NCBI GenBank assembly: GCA_018433585.1
Contig: JAHDQW010000006.1
Location: 59,609-123,608 of the forward strand
Reading direction: 5' to 3'
DNA length: 64,000 nucleotides
Origin: Candidatus Praeruminimicrobium purgamenti
GTDB taxonomy: Bacteria > Elusimicrobiota > Endomicrobiia > Endomicrobiales > Endomicrobiaceae
Positions 25,042 through 33,501 of the stretch are shown piece after piece; position 1 is the first letter of the stretch, and each line of letters begins with the position of its first letter. Under the pieces are notes generated by a model, which saw nothing but the letters and a program-made list of their open reading frames with translations, had not been told where the DNA came from and ran no database searches. Position numbers and translations under genes: made by a program.

Positions 25042-25088
25042 TTGACTAAAAAATATTTTAATGATATAAATAGAAATAATTTCTATTT
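25042..25088 (+). promoter_or_regulatory. Promoter of the zinc operon with an overlapping Fur/Zur-type operator
   Basis: TTGACT at 25042-25047 and TATAAA at 25065-25070 are 17 bases apart. The 7-1-7 palindrome TAGAAATAATTTCTA at 25071-25085 extends by three more paired bases on each side to 25068-25088, covering the -10 end and the start point. The 7-1-7 form is that of Fur, Zur and PerR boxes. The only Fur-family gene here is the zur-like gene at 29525 in the same operon, so feedback repression by zinc is likely. Confidence 0.75.
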
Positions 25089-25141
25089 ACGTTTTTTTAA
25101 ATGCTGCTTTTTACGGCATAATTTTTTGATTTTGGACTATT

Positions 25142-25843
25142 ATGATTTCTTACATACAAAATATTTTTTCCAACGGCTCTTTGCCTGCCGTTATGTTTGC
25201 TGTTGCTGTTGCGGGAGCTGCGGCGTCTTTAAGTTCCTGCACAATAGCAAGGCTTCCTGTCGTCTTCGGTTATGTAGCAGCGGCATCAGAATCAAAGAAA
25301 AAAGGAATATTGCTTTCTTTTGCTTTTGCCTGCGGACTTATTTTAAGTTATACGGCTGCCGGTTTTTTGCTTGGTTTTGTTACTGATTTTGCATTTAAAC
25401 TTATACACATAAGCCGTTTATTATATTCTTTGCTGGGCGTTCTTTTGATTGCCGCAGGTTTGTTTTTTGCCGGCTTAATTCCATGGACGAAAAAATTATC
25501 CCTTAATCATTGTAAAACGCAAAACAAACAGGCAAAAACATTTTCTTCGGCTTTATTGTTCGGTATTATGTTCGCTTTTCTTGAAATGCCTGCATGTCCA
25601 TGCTGCGGGGCTGTTCTTATGGTTATAGCAAGCTTTGTGGTAATAAAAGCTTCTTTGGTTTATTCAGGTCTTGTTTTTTTCAGCTTTGCGGTCGGGCAGA
25701 GTCTTCCGATACTTGTTATAGGCTTATCGGCGGGTATTCTTAAAAATTTAGCGCGCAAAACAGAAAAGCTTGAAAATATAATAGCTTTTGCGGCCGGTAA
25801 TATTTTAATAGTTACCGGAATATTTTTGATAGTTACAGCTTAA
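25142..25843 (+). CDS. CcdA/DsbD-like membrane protein heading the zinc operon
   Basis: The 233-residue protein has six hydrophobic segments and the CcdA/DsbD transmembrane pattern: SSCTIARLPVVFGYVA at about 31-46 and EMPACPCCGAVL at about 140-151, the two segments holding the redox Cys. CcdA proteins carry electrons from cytoplasmic thioredoxin to periplasmic thiols. At the head of a zinc-uptake operon it may keep Cys-rich periplasmic partners reduced, such as the CSCC protein encoded two genes later. That link is inferred from position. Confidence 0.75.
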   Translation: MISYIQNIFSNGSLPAVMFAVAVAGAAASLSSCTIARLPVVFGYVAAASESKKKGILLSFAFACGLILSYTAAGFLLGFVTDFAFKLIHISRLLYSLLGVLLIAAGLFFAGLIPWTKKLSLNHCKTQNKQAKTFSSALLFGIMFAFLEMPACPCCGAVLMVIASFVVIKASLVYSGLVFFSFAVGQSLPILVIGLSAGILKNLARKTEKLENIIAFAAGNILIVTGIFLIVTA

Positions 25844-25852
25844 GGAAACTTT

Positions 25853-26419
25853 ATGGATCATCCTTCTCATTCTGAACATTGTTCATGCGGACACCATCAT
25901 CATAATACCAGTCATGAAAATATTTTTAAAAAATGGATTATTACACTCATTATTGTCGCCGGAATTATTTTTTTGCTTAAACCTTTTATAGTACGGCAGA
26001 TGCTTGCCAGAAGTTCTTCGTATTACAGTTATTTTCTATACGGTGAAACGGCGCGTATTTGCAAAAACATTATTTTTATTGACAAAAGCAACCTTAGAGC
26101 ATGGAAAATGCTCGGATACGCTTACAGAGAAACTGGCGATATTCAAAAATCTGCGGAAGCTTTTGAAAAGGCTTTTAAGCTCAATCCGAAAGACAAAGGA
26201 GCAATTTTTGATTTGGCGACGGCATATTACAATAAAAAGCAATACATTGAAGCGGCAAAGTATTTTGAAATGATTATAGAAAACGGACCGGATAAAACAG
26301 GCTCGTTAAATATTAATGTTTTGGATTATTACAAAAGTTCGCTGGCAATGCTCGAAAAATGCCGTACGGAATCAGGACAAAATTTTCCTTCGGAGAAAAC
26401 GTCGGATGAAAAGCATTAA
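25853..26419 (+). CDS. Membrane-anchored TPR protein with a His/Cys-rich N-terminus
   Basis: The first 25 residues are His- and Cys-rich (SEHCSCGHHHHNTSHE), a likely metal-binding tail. One membrane segment follows at about 29-44, then a tetratricopeptide region (AWKMLGYAYRETGDIQKSAE and AIFDLATAYYNKKQYIEAAK) at about 82-145. With the N-terminus in the cytoplasm the TPR would lie in the periplasm, or the reverse. I know no named family. It is 10 bases after the CcdA-like gene and overlaps the next gene by 14 bases. Confidence 0.7.
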   Translation: MDHPSHSEHCSCGHHHHNTSHENIFKKWIITLIIVAGIIFLLKPFIVRQMLARSSSYYSYFLYGETARICKNIIFIDKSNLRAWKMLGYAYRETGDIQKSAEAFEKAFKLNPKDKGAIFDLATAYYNKKQYIEAAKYFEMIIENGPDKTGSLNINVLDYYKSSLAMLEKCRTESGQNFPSEKTSDEKH

Positions 26420-26939
26420 TTTATTAATTTTAGCAGTATTAGTTTTTATTATTACTGTAAGCGTTGTCGTTTTTGCATATTCGGATAATATCAGCGGAAG
26501 CCAAAAAACAATAGAAATAGATTTTAATTTATTGGAAACATTACACAACTATGTAACGGCAGACGAAAGCGATTTAAAAGAAATTCCCGGCAATATACAA
26601 TCTCTAAACGGAAAAACAGTAAAAGTAACAGGCTATTTTATGGCGCCGGCAGACGCTTTGGCAGGAGAAAAACCTATAAACAGTTTTGCGGTAAGCAAAA
26701 ACGCTTACGGCTGCTCGTGCTGCACATGGGGACCTGCTCCGACAATATTTAACACTATTCTTGTTTCCATGAAAGACGGAACGGATATTGCAAAACCTTT
26801 TCCTCCTTTGGTTGAAGTTAAAGGTGTTTTTATTATAAGAAAAAGACAAATAAAAGATTCTGACGGTTCAAAAAGGCTTGACGTGCTTTTTTATATAAAT
26901 AATGCCGAAGTTGTGAAAAAGAAAAAATCTTTATTTTAA
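26406..26939 (+). CDS. Periplasmic DUF3299-like protein
   Basis: I place the start at ATG 26406 (MKSINLLILAVLVF), which begins a signal peptide or anchor; the frame extends 30 codons upstream only inside the TPR gene. The 177-residue protein has IPGNIQSLNGKTVKVTGYFM, a CSCCTWGPAPT cluster at about 103-113 and VEVKGVF, a pattern like DUF3299, which is often encoded near zinc-uptake genes. The three cysteines could bind zinc or form a disulfide. It ends 15 bases before znuA. Confidence 0.7.
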   Translation: MKSINLLILAVLVFIITVSVVVFAYSDNISGSQKTIEIDFNLLETLHNYVTADESDLKEIPGNIQSLNGKTVKVTGYFMAPADALAGEKPINSFAVSKNAYGCSCCTWGPAPTIFNTILVSMKDGTDIAKPFPPLVEVKGVFIIRKRQIKDSDGSKRLDVLFYINNAEVVKKKKSLF

Positions 26940-26954
26940 ATATGGAGGAGTATA

Positions 26955-27926
26955 ATGTTTTTTAAAAAATTGGCAGCAGTACAATTGGTTTTAATGGCTC
27001 TGGCTTGCGTCATTTATGCAAAAGACATTCAAAGTAAACCGGAAATAATTACGACGCTGTTTCCTACATATGATTTTGCAAAACAAATAGGCGGAGATAA
27101 AGTTAATGTTTCTTTATTGCTTCCGCCGGGAGTAGAACCGCACAGTTTTGAACCTAAGCCTCAGGATATTGTCAAAATTAACAGAGCCGATATATTTATT
27201 TATACCGATAAATATATGGAGCCGTGGGCTGAAGATTTACTGAAAGGAATACCTAACAAAAATCTTAAAATAGTTGATGCAAGCCGGGGAATAAATCTTA
27301 TCTCCGAAGCAGACCATGATGAAGATGAACACGAAGAACATGCAGGACATGATGAACACCATGATAAAGAAGAACACCACCACCACCATGGCGGAAAGGA
27401 TCCCCATATATGGCTTGATTTAGAAAATGACGGGATTATGGTTGATACAATAGCGCAAGCGCTTGCCGAAAAAGATCCTGCAAATAAAGTTTTTTATCTG
27501 AAAAATGCCGCAGAATATAAAAATAAACTTGCGGATTTGGACAAACGTTTTAAAGAAACTCTTGCCACGGCGAAACATAAAACGATTATTTACGGCGGGC
27601 ATTTTGCTTTCGGATATTTTGCAAAACGTTACGGTCTTGAACATGATTCTCCTTATGAAGGTTTTTCTCCTAATGCGGAGCCGAGCCCGAAAGTACTTGG
27701 TGAATTGATAAAAAAACTTAAAGCGTCAGGAATAAAATATATTTATTATGAAGAACTTATTGATCCTAAGGTTGCGCGCACGATTTCGCAGGCTACAGGA
27801 GCCAAACTTGAACTTTTGCACGGAGCTCACAACGTAAGCAAATCTGAACTTGAAAACGGAACAACTTTTATTTATATTATGGAAAGCAATCTTAAAAAAT
27901 TAAAGGAAGGGTTAGAGTGCCGTTAA
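26955..27926 (+). CDS. znuA: Zinc ABC transporter substrate-binding protein
   Basis: A signal peptide (MFFKKLAAVQLVLMALACVIYA) leads into the cluster A-I receptor fold: TTLFPTYDFAKQIGG, PPGVEPHSFEPKPQD with a ligand His, then a long His/Asp/Glu-rich loop at about 120-148 (HEEHAGHDEHHDKEEHHHHH). After that come DPHIWLDLEN, GGHFAFGYFAKRYG and YYEELIDPK. The His-rich loop is the mark of zinc-specific ZnuA rather than manganese receptors. Its last bases overlap the znuC start by 10. Confidence 0.95.
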   Translation: MFFKKLAAVQLVLMALACVIYAKDIQSKPEIITTLFPTYDFAKQIGGDKVNVSLLLPPGVEPHSFEPKPQDIVKINRADIFIYTDKYMEPWAEDLLKGIPNKNLKIVDASRGINLISEADHDEDEHEEHAGHDEHHDKEEHHHHHGGKDPHIWLDLENDGIMVDTIAQALAEKDPANKVFYLKNAAEYKNKLADLDKRFKETLATAKHKTIIYGGHFAFGYFAKRYGLEHDSPYEGFSPNAEPSPKVLGELIKKLKASGIKYIYYEELIDPKVARTISQATGAKLELLHGAHNVSKSELENGTTFIYIMESNLKKLKEGLECR

Positions 27927-28663
27927 AAATTATACAGATAAAAGATTTAAGCGTAAAATACGGAGACATAGAAGCTCTTTCAAAAGTTTCTTTTGAAATT
28001 GAAGCAGGAGATTATGTCGGCATTGTCGGGCCTAACGGCTCGGGAAAATCTACGCTTATAAAATCAGTTCTGGGGCTTATTCCTTTTGAAGGAGAAATAC
28101 TTTTTCAGGGAGAAAGTTTGTCGGATTTTATGCTTCAGAAAAAAGTAGGTTATTTGCCTCAGAAAATGTCTTTTATCGATCAGAGATTCCCGGCGACTGC
28201 AAAGGAAATAGTCGTATCGGGTTTATACTGCCGCAAGAAATTTCCAAAAAGAGTTACGCGTGATGATTATCAAACTGCGTGGAAAATAATGGAAACTCTC
28301 GGAATAAGCGGTCTTGCAGACCGTTCTGTCGGCAAACTTTCGGGCGGCCAACAGCAGCGCGTTTTGCTTGCTAGAGCTTTAATAAATGCTCCGCAGCTTT
28401 TAATTTTGGACGAGCCTACCGTGGCTTTAGACCCGCAGTCAAGAGAAACTTTTTCTTTAACAATACAGAAACTTAACCGTGAAAACGGTGTAACGATACT
28501 TCTTGTTTCTCATGACGCCGGTTCTATAGGAAAGTATGCGTCTAAATTTCTTTATCTTGACAGAAAAGTTGTTTTTTACGGTACTTTTGATAAATTCTGC
28601 AAATCTTCAGAAATGACTGATTATTTCGGAGCCGAGCAGCATATTATATGCCACAGACATTGA
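27917..28663 (+). CDS. znuC: Zinc ABC transporter ATP-binding protein
   Basis: GTG start with a purine-rich SD (GGAAGG) inside the end of znuA. The 248 residues have Walker A GPNGSGKST at about 39-47, Q-loop YLPQKM, signature LSGGQQQR at about 143-150, Walker B LLILDEPTVALD and the switch His in VSHD. It should energise zinc import together with the membrane protein downstream. Confidence 0.93.
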   Translation: MPLKIIQIKDLSVKYGDIEALSKVSFEIEAGDYVGIVGPNGSGKSTLIKSVLGLIPFEGEILFQGESLSDFMLQKKVGYLPQKMSFIDQRFPATAKEIVVSGLYCRKKFPKRVTRDDYQTAWKIMETLGISGLADRSVGKLSGGQQQRVLLARALINAPQLLILDEPTVALDPQSRETFSLTIQKLNRENGVTILLVSHDAGSIGKYASKFLYLDRKVVFYGTFDKFCKSSEMTDYFGAEQHIICHRH

Positions 28664-28687
28664 TTTATTTAAGGAGTTAGATTATAT

Positions 28688-29509
28688 ATGGAAGTATTTT
28701 CACAAATCCGGGAAGCTCTTAGTTTTGCTTTTGTACAGCGCGCGCTTATAGCCGGATGTTTTATGGCTCTTGGGTGTTCTTTTCTTGGTGTTTTTCTTGT
28801 TTTGCGAAGATTTTCTTTAATAGGCGACGGGTTGGCTCATGTCAGTTTTGCAACTGTGGCAATAGCTCTTCTTTTGCATGCGCAGCCTATGATAGTTTCA
28901 ATACCTCTTGTTGCGATAGCCTCTCTTATTATTTTAAGTTTAAATGAAAAAGCAAAAGTTTACGGAGATGCAGCGATAGGACTTGTTTCCTCTTTCGGCA
29001 TAGCTTTGGGCGTCATTATTGCATCAACTGCCGGGGGGTTTAATGTCGACCTTTTCAGTTATCTTTTCGGCAATATTCTTTCCGTAAGCGGCATTGAAGT
29101 CTGGATAACCGTTGGCATATCATTAATTGTAGTTTTGATAACGGTGCTTTTTTATCATGATCTTTTTGCGATAACTTTTGACGAAGATTATGCGTATGTT
29201 TCAGGAATTAAAGTTAAGACGGTAAATAAAATCTTGATAATTCTTACTTCTCTTATTGTTGTACTGGGAATAAAAATCGTCGGGACAATGCTTGTTTCGA
29301 GTCTTATAATTTTGCCTGCCGTGTCTGCTCTTCAGATAGTCAAAAGTTTTAAAGCGGCTATAGTTCTTGCCGGCGTATTTGCGGTTTTGTCTGTTATCGC
29401 CGGAATTTTTGTATCTTATGTCCTTAACTATCCTTCAGGAGCAACGATAGTGATGGTAAATTTTGTATTTTTTGCGTTTTCTTTTGCTTTAGGAATTATA
29501 AAAAAATAA
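28688..29509 (+). CDS. znuB: Zinc ABC transporter permease
   Basis: The 273 residues form about eight membrane helices of the ABC-3 family. GCFMALGCSFLGVFLVLRR, the conserved IGDGLAHVSF segment, DAAIGLVSSFGIALG and IVGTMLVSSLIILPA are typical of ZnuB. It lies 24 bases after znuC and 15 before the zur-like gene. Confidence 0.93.
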   Translation: MEVFSQIREALSFAFVQRALIAGCFMALGCSFLGVFLVLRRFSLIGDGLAHVSFATVAIALLLHAQPMIVSIPLVAIASLIILSLNEKAKVYGDAAIGLVSSFGIALGVIIASTAGGFNVDLFSYLFGNILSVSGIEVWITVGISLIVVLITVLFYHDLFAITFDEDYAYVSGIKVKTVNKILIILTSLIVVLGIKIVGTMLVSSLIILPAVSALQIVKSFKAAIVLAGVFAVLSVIAGIFVSYVLNYPSGATIVMVNFVFFAFSFALGIIKK

Positions 29510-29524
29510 TAAATCAGGTATTGT

Positions 29525-29956
29525 ATGGAACATTATATCGAAAAATTAAAAAGTAAAGGATTTAAGCTGACTCCGCGCAGGCATGCCATTATAAAACTTT
29601 TTTTTGAATGCTGCGGGCACATGACTCCTGAAGACGTTTTTGAAAAACTTAAAAAGAACTTTACAAAATGCGGAGTTCCGGGAGTATACAGAAATCTTGA
29701 AAGTCTTGCTGAGTGCGGAATTTTGGCAAGAATACAACAGTTTGACCGTAAAAGACATTACGGGCTGTGCCATTGCGGACATGACGAACATCATCATCAT
29801 ATTACATGCATAAAATGCGGCAAAGTCGACGAAATAAAGGACTGCGTTTTTGACGGCGTTAAAAAAATGAACGGATATAAGGTAGTAAACCATTTTATAC
29901 AGATTAACGGCATTTGTTCTTCATGTCTAAAAAATAAAATACATACGGTAAAATAA
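29525..29956 (+). CDS. zur: Fur-family repressor, probably Zur
   Basis: The 143-residue protein has the winged-helix N-terminus (GFKLTPRRHAIIKLF) with PGVYRNLESL as recognition helix. A His-rich regulatory-metal region follows (CHCGHDEHHHHITC) and then the structural zinc pairs CIKC and CSSC. Placement at the end of the zinc-uptake operon and the 7-1-7 palindrome at the operon promoter support zinc as the co-repressor. Fur or PerR function is less likely. Confidence 0.82.
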   Translation: MEHYIEKLKSKGFKLTPRRHAIIKLFFECCGHMTPEDVFEKLKKNFTKCGVPGVYRNLESLAECGILARIQQFDRKRHYGLCHCGHDEHHHHITCIKCGKVDEIKDCVFDGVKKMNGYKVVNHFIQINGICSSCLKNKIHTVK

Positions 29957-29960
29957 AATT

Positions 29961-30785
29961 ATGATTAAAAATATTGCGGTTTTCTTACTCTGTTTGCTTT
30001 TGTTGTTAACGCCTTTACAGGCTGCGGTAAATATTTTCAGCGTCGATTTAGCCGGATATAAAATGACTTCTATGGTGATTGCCGAAATGAAACATGAAAA
30101 AAAATATTTCCGTTACCATGATGCTAAGCTGCTTCAAAAATATCTTGATATGCCGGACTCAAACGCTTCCGCGATAAATGTTTTTTTTGCAGAATACGGC
30201 AAAAATAAGATTTTATTTGATACCGGAACAAATGCTAAGAGCATAACAGCCGCTCTCAAAGAAATTAACGTTAAGCCTGAAGACGTAAATATGATCTGCA
30301 TAACGCACATGCACTATGACCATACAGGCGGTCTTTTGGATAATAACAAAAGAACGTTCCCCAACGCCGCAGTCTATATACCGAAAGAAGAAGCCGATAT
30401 CGACGAGAATAAAAATTCGGATATTTTTTCAATATACGGGAAAGATGTCAAACTTTTTCCGCGTAATGCGGAGATAATTCCCGGGATACGCTCTGTTCCT
30501 GCATTCGGGCATACTAAAGGGCATACTTCATATCTCTTAACAGGCAAAGGCCAGTCGGTTTTGATATGGGGCGATATACTGCATGCTCCTGTCGAGTTTG
30601 CTCATCCGGACGTTTATCTCGTTTATGACGCATATTCTCTTCAGACAATAGAAACAAGAAAAGAAATATTGAAAAAATATGCCGGCACAGGAACATACAT
30701 TGCGGGAGCGCATCTGGTGTCATACGGCATAGGCAAAATAAAAAGAGAACAAAACGGATATATTTTTGCGCCTCTTAAAAAATAA
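29961..30785 (+). CDS. Secreted MBL-fold hydrolase, lactonase-like
   Basis: A signal peptide (FLLCLLLLLTPLQA) is followed by the metallo-beta-lactamase motifs THMHYDHTGG at about 113-122, GHTKGHTS, WGDILHAP and a final AGAHL with a ligand His. The set is close to N-acyl homoserine lactonase-like or glyoxalase II-like enzymes; substrate unknown. It needs two zinc ions and is located in the periplasm. It follows the zur-like gene by 4 bases, so it is in the zinc operon and would be made when zinc is scarce. Confidence 0.8.
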   Translation: MIKNIAVFLLCLLLLLTPLQAAVNIFSVDLAGYKMTSMVIAEMKHEKKYFRYHDAKLLQKYLDMPDSNASAINVFFAEYGKNKILFDTGTNAKSITAALKEINVKPEDVNMICITHMHYDHTGGLLDNNKRTFPNAAVYIPKEEADIDENKNSDIFSIYGKDVKLFPRNAEIIPGIRSVPAFGHTKGHTSYLLTGKGQSVLIWGDILHAPVEFAHPDVYLVYDAYSLQTIETRKEILKKYAGTGTYIAGAHLVSYGIGKIKREQNGYIFAPLKK

Positions 30786-30832
30786 AAAAATTTCATTTTA
30801 AAACGCTATTATAAGTTATAATAAACATATCT

Positions 30833-30847
30833 CCGCATTTTATGCGG
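30833..30847 (+). promoter_or_regulatory. Hairpin ahead of the outer-membrane protein gene
   Basis: CCGCAT at 30833-30838 and ATGCGG at 30842-30847 form a 6-base stem with a 3-base loop. A TATAAT at 30817-30822 lies just before it, so the hairpin could be at the very 5' end of the mRNA and stabilise it. It could also end the upstream operon, but the following T-tract is poor. Confidence 0.35.
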
Positions 30848-30876
30848 TTTAATAAAATACGCAGCAAGGAGGTCTG

Positions 30877-31767
30877 ATGAAATTAAAAACTATTTTATTA
30901 GCGGCATTATTATTTTTTGCTTTGGCGCTGCCTGCAGAAAATTCGTATGCGCTCCAGCAGGGCTGGCAGCTGGAACTTAAACGCCTGTCGCTGAATCTTA
31001 CAAGCACAGAGGTTCAAAATGCGCAGGTATATAAAGAAAACGGCGTTTCAAACGCAAGGCTTACTTCCGATTCTCAGACTCTGATTCAGGGAACGTTTGA
31101 TTTTGCCGCCGATTTGTTTACAAAAAAGTCTTTTTGGTCAAATACTGTTTTTGCCGAATACGGCAAAACGTACATACGCGCGCCTGAAAAAGAAGAAGTC
31201 ATAAATGAAAATGCAGATAAAATTTTAATTACAACAGATTACACATACAGATTGTGGAATATTCAAAATTTTTTGGGAGGTTTTGAAGCAGGACCGTTTA
31301 TAAATGCAGGTTATGAAACCGAATTTAACGCACAGGATAATTCTCCCGTTAAAAGAATAATAAGAGGAATGACCGGAGCAAAACTTTTCGAAGGAAAATA
31401 TTTAAAAAGTTTATATTTAGCAGCTGTAGGCGAAGCCGACTACACTTACAGCCCCGAAAGCACGAAGTTTGCAATGGAAACGGGTATTAAAGCGGAACAG
31501 CCGTTAAGGGAAGGGCTTACAATTCTTTATTCCGGACATTACAGAAATTACATAAGCGAATCAGAAAACAGAATAAGCGATTTGAAATATGAACTTGAAC
31601 TTGACGTAAGGCTTGACGTTATGCTGTATAAAAATCTTTCGCTCGCTCCTTTCATAAATTATTATGCGGCTGAAGCCAAACATTTTTCGGCAAGGGGAGA
31701 AAATCTTTATACGGGGATTTCTCTTTCTTACAGCACTTTCTTTAAAAAAGCAAAAGATGCCGAGTAG
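30877..31767 (+). CDS. Outer-membrane beta-barrel protein of unknown function
   Basis: A signal peptide (LLAALLFFALALPAENSYA) is followed by alternating hydrophobic strands (for example NVTSTEVQ-like, ITTDYTYRLW, YLAAVGEADYTYS, LTILYSGHYRNY). This is a barrel of perhaps 12 strands in 296 residues. I recognise no specific family. SD AAGGAGG precedes the ATG. It ends before a bidirectional terminator and faces the MFS gene. Confidence 0.7.
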   Translation: MKLKTILLAALLFFALALPAENSYALQQGWQLELKRLSLNLTSTEVQNAQVYKENGVSNARLTSDSQTLIQGTFDFAADLFTKKSFWSNTVFAEYGKTYIRAPEKEEVINENADKILITTDYTYRLWNIQNFLGGFEAGPFINAGYETEFNAQDNSPVKRIIRGMTGAKLFEGKYLKSLYLAAVGEADYTYSPESTKFAMETGIKAEQPLREGLTILYSGHYRNYISESENRISDLKYELELDVRLDVMLYKNLSLAPFINYYAAEAKHFSARGENLYTGISLSYSTFFKKAKDAE

Positions 31768-31780
31768 TTTTAAAAATAAA

Positions 31781-31818
31781 AAACGCTTTGAATATAAAAA
31801 GATCCAAAGCGTTTTTTT
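31781..31818. terminator. Bidirectional intrinsic terminator
   Basis: AAACGCTTTG at 31781-31790 and CAAAGCGTTT at 31805-31814 form a perfect 10-base stem. There is a T-run on the right and an A-run on the left that is a T-run on minus. It sits between two converging genes. Confidence 0.9.
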
Positions 31819-31824
31819 ATTGAG

Positions 31825-33024
31825 TTATATTGCAGCCGGTTTAACATCCTTTTTTGCTTTTAGCGCATAAAAACTTCCGCCTATAAAAGGAAGTATGACC
31901 AATAAATAAACGGCATAATTTAAGCCTGTATGTTCGGCCAGAAGACCTATTAAACTTACGCCAAGACCGCCGATTCCTATTCCGAATCCCAGCATCAAAC
32001 CTGACGCCATCGCCTGACTTTTAGTTAAAATTTCCTGGGCGCTGACAACTGTAACCGAAAAGGAAGCCAAAAGAGCCATTCCCGCCAAAGCCAAAAATAA
32101 AGTGCTCAATATCCCGCCCGTTAATAAAAACCCGCAGAAAAACGGCGTAGCCAGCATTAAAGAATAAGCAATAACAGGCTTGCGTCCGATTTTATCCGAT
32201 AAATGTCCGCCTATCAATCCTCCTATTGCCCCGCTGAACAACATTATAAAAAGAAGATGGCTGCTGACGGTAATAGAAATATCTTTGCCTTTTAAATATA
32301 ACGGCAGAAAAGAAATCAGACCGAAAAATGCCAAAGAGCGCATTGATACCGTTATGACTATTTTTGCAAGGCTTTTCCAGTTTTCTTTTAAAGATTTCAT
32401 CGTAGAATGGTCAACGGGCGTTTTTTTAACTTCCATTTTAGGAGAAGTAATCCATAAAAGAAGTCCCACCAAAAGCGCCGGAATTATAAATAACGGCGTT
32501 GTTTTTAATCCGAATTTTTTTACAAAAGGAACTATGATTAACGGCGTAAAGGCAAGGCCTATATTTCCGGCTGTCACGAATATTGACTGATACAGCCCTT
32601 TTTTATTCCCGCTGATTGCCGTAACCATTGCCGACGCCTGAGGATGAAAGGCCGCAGTTCCGAAACCTGCAAGGGTGACAGTAAGAAACATTAAAGCGTA
32701 ATTTTCTATCAAGCCTATTAAACTGAGCAAAGTTCCCATCCATATCGTTCCCGCATATACCATCCAGCGTTTATTTTTTTTATCCACCAAATAAGCAAAA
32801 AACGGCTGAAGAATTGAAGAACTTATCGTAAAAGCGGAAATCAATACCGCGCTTTTGCTTATGCTGAATCCTGCGGCGACTAAAAACGGAAGCAAAGTCT
32901 GCATATAATTTGAATACCAGTCGTTTAGTCCGTGGGCAAGAGATAAGGAAAACAGTTTTAATCTTTTTGGCCCTTTGTTTGTCTGTGAATTTACGTTAAT
33001 TGAAGCGGCTTCTGTCATACTCAT
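31825..33024 (-). CDS. MFS exporter, fosmidomycin-resistance type
   Basis: The 399 residues have 12 hydrophobic segments. SLSLAHGLNDWYSNYMQTLLP at the first helix, GFGTAAFHPQAS near 120 and the MFS loop motif GHLSDKIGRKPV between helices 8 and 9 match the Fsr branch of the major facilitator superfamily. It probably exports a toxic small molecule by proton exchange. The PadR gene upstream ends 11 bases before its start and is likely its repressor. Confidence 0.85.
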   Translation of the reverse strand: MSMTEAASINVNSQTNKGPKRLKLFSLSLAHGLNDWYSNYMQTLLPFLVAAGFSISKSAVLISAFTISSSILQPFFAYLVDKKNKRWMVYAGTIWMGTLLSLIGLIENYALMFLTVTLAGFGTAAFHPQASAMVTAISGNKKGLYQSIFVTAGNIGLAFTPLIIVPFVKKFGLKTTPLFIIPALLVGLLLWITSPKMEVKKTPVDHSTMKSLKENWKSLAKIVITVSMRSLAFFGLISFLPLYLKGKDISITVSSHLLFIMLFSGAIGGLIGGHLSDKIGRKPVIAYSLMLATPFFCGFLLTGGILSTLFLALAGMALLASFSVTVVSAQEILTKSQAMASGLMLGFGIGIGGLGVSLIGLLAEHTGLNYAVYLLVILPFIGGSFYALKAKKDVKPAAI

Positions 33025-33035
33025 GATAAAATCCT

Positions 33036-33383
33036 TTACTTTTCTGATGTTAATTTATCGTACAGCTTTAAAAAATATTCAAAATTTTTCTTTCTTTTTT
33101 CTATGTCTGTTTTATATTCTGCCAGTTTTTCCAGTCCTTTTTTTGTTATTTCGTACCATTTTCTTGGTGTTCCTGTTTTTTCAGTTTCCCAGAAAGATTT
33201 AACCAGCCCGTTATCTTCAAGCTCCTGAAAATTTCTGTACACTACGGCGCTGTCGGTTTTAAAACAAGGAAGTTCCGTATTCAGCGTGTTAAGCATAGAC
33301 TGTCCGTAATGTTTTTCTCTTGCGAGAAACAGCAGGGTAAACGCGGGCGCATGACGGTACTGTTTAGCTCTGGTTTTTTTCAT
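33036..33383 (-). CDS. PadR-family transcriptional regulator
   Basis: The 115-residue form starts at the second ATG (33383), which has GGAG 7 bases before it. A first ATG 4 codons upstream has no SD. Features are a winged helix (FLAREKHYGQSML, DSAVVYRNFQELEDNGLVKSFW) and a basic beta-wing (GTPRKWYEITKKG), followed by a dimerising C-terminal helix. It precedes an exporter gene and probably represses both. Confidence 0.82.
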   Translation of the reverse strand: MKKTRAKQYRHAPAFTLLFLAREKHYGQSMLNTLNTELPCFKTDSAVVYRNFQELEDNGLVKSFWETEKTGTPRKWYEITKKGLEKLAEYKTDIEKRKKNFEYFLKLYDKLTSEK

Positions 33384-33396
33384 ATATATCTCCATA

Positions 33397-33447
33397 TACT
33401 GTTGTTAACATATATAAACTTTTAGCAGTATACTGTATTTAACAGTA
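33397..33447 (-). promoter_or_regulatory. Two palindromic sites upstream of the PadR gene
   Basis: TACTGTATTTAACAGTA at 33431-33447 is a symmetric repeat with TACTGT/ACAGTA arms and a 5-base centre. TACTGTTGTTAACATA at 33397-33412 shares its left arm. Two sites 34 bases apart in the PadR promoter suggest autorepression. Confidence 0.5.
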
Positions 33448-33501
33448 CGTGTCAATATCTCGGCGTCCGGCATTTTACGTTTTGATGTTTGATGACAGCG
33501 G

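Noticed and set aside
26316..26405. N-terminal extension of the DUF3299-like protein
   Set aside because: It lies inside the upstream gene, has no SD, and would hide the signal peptide.
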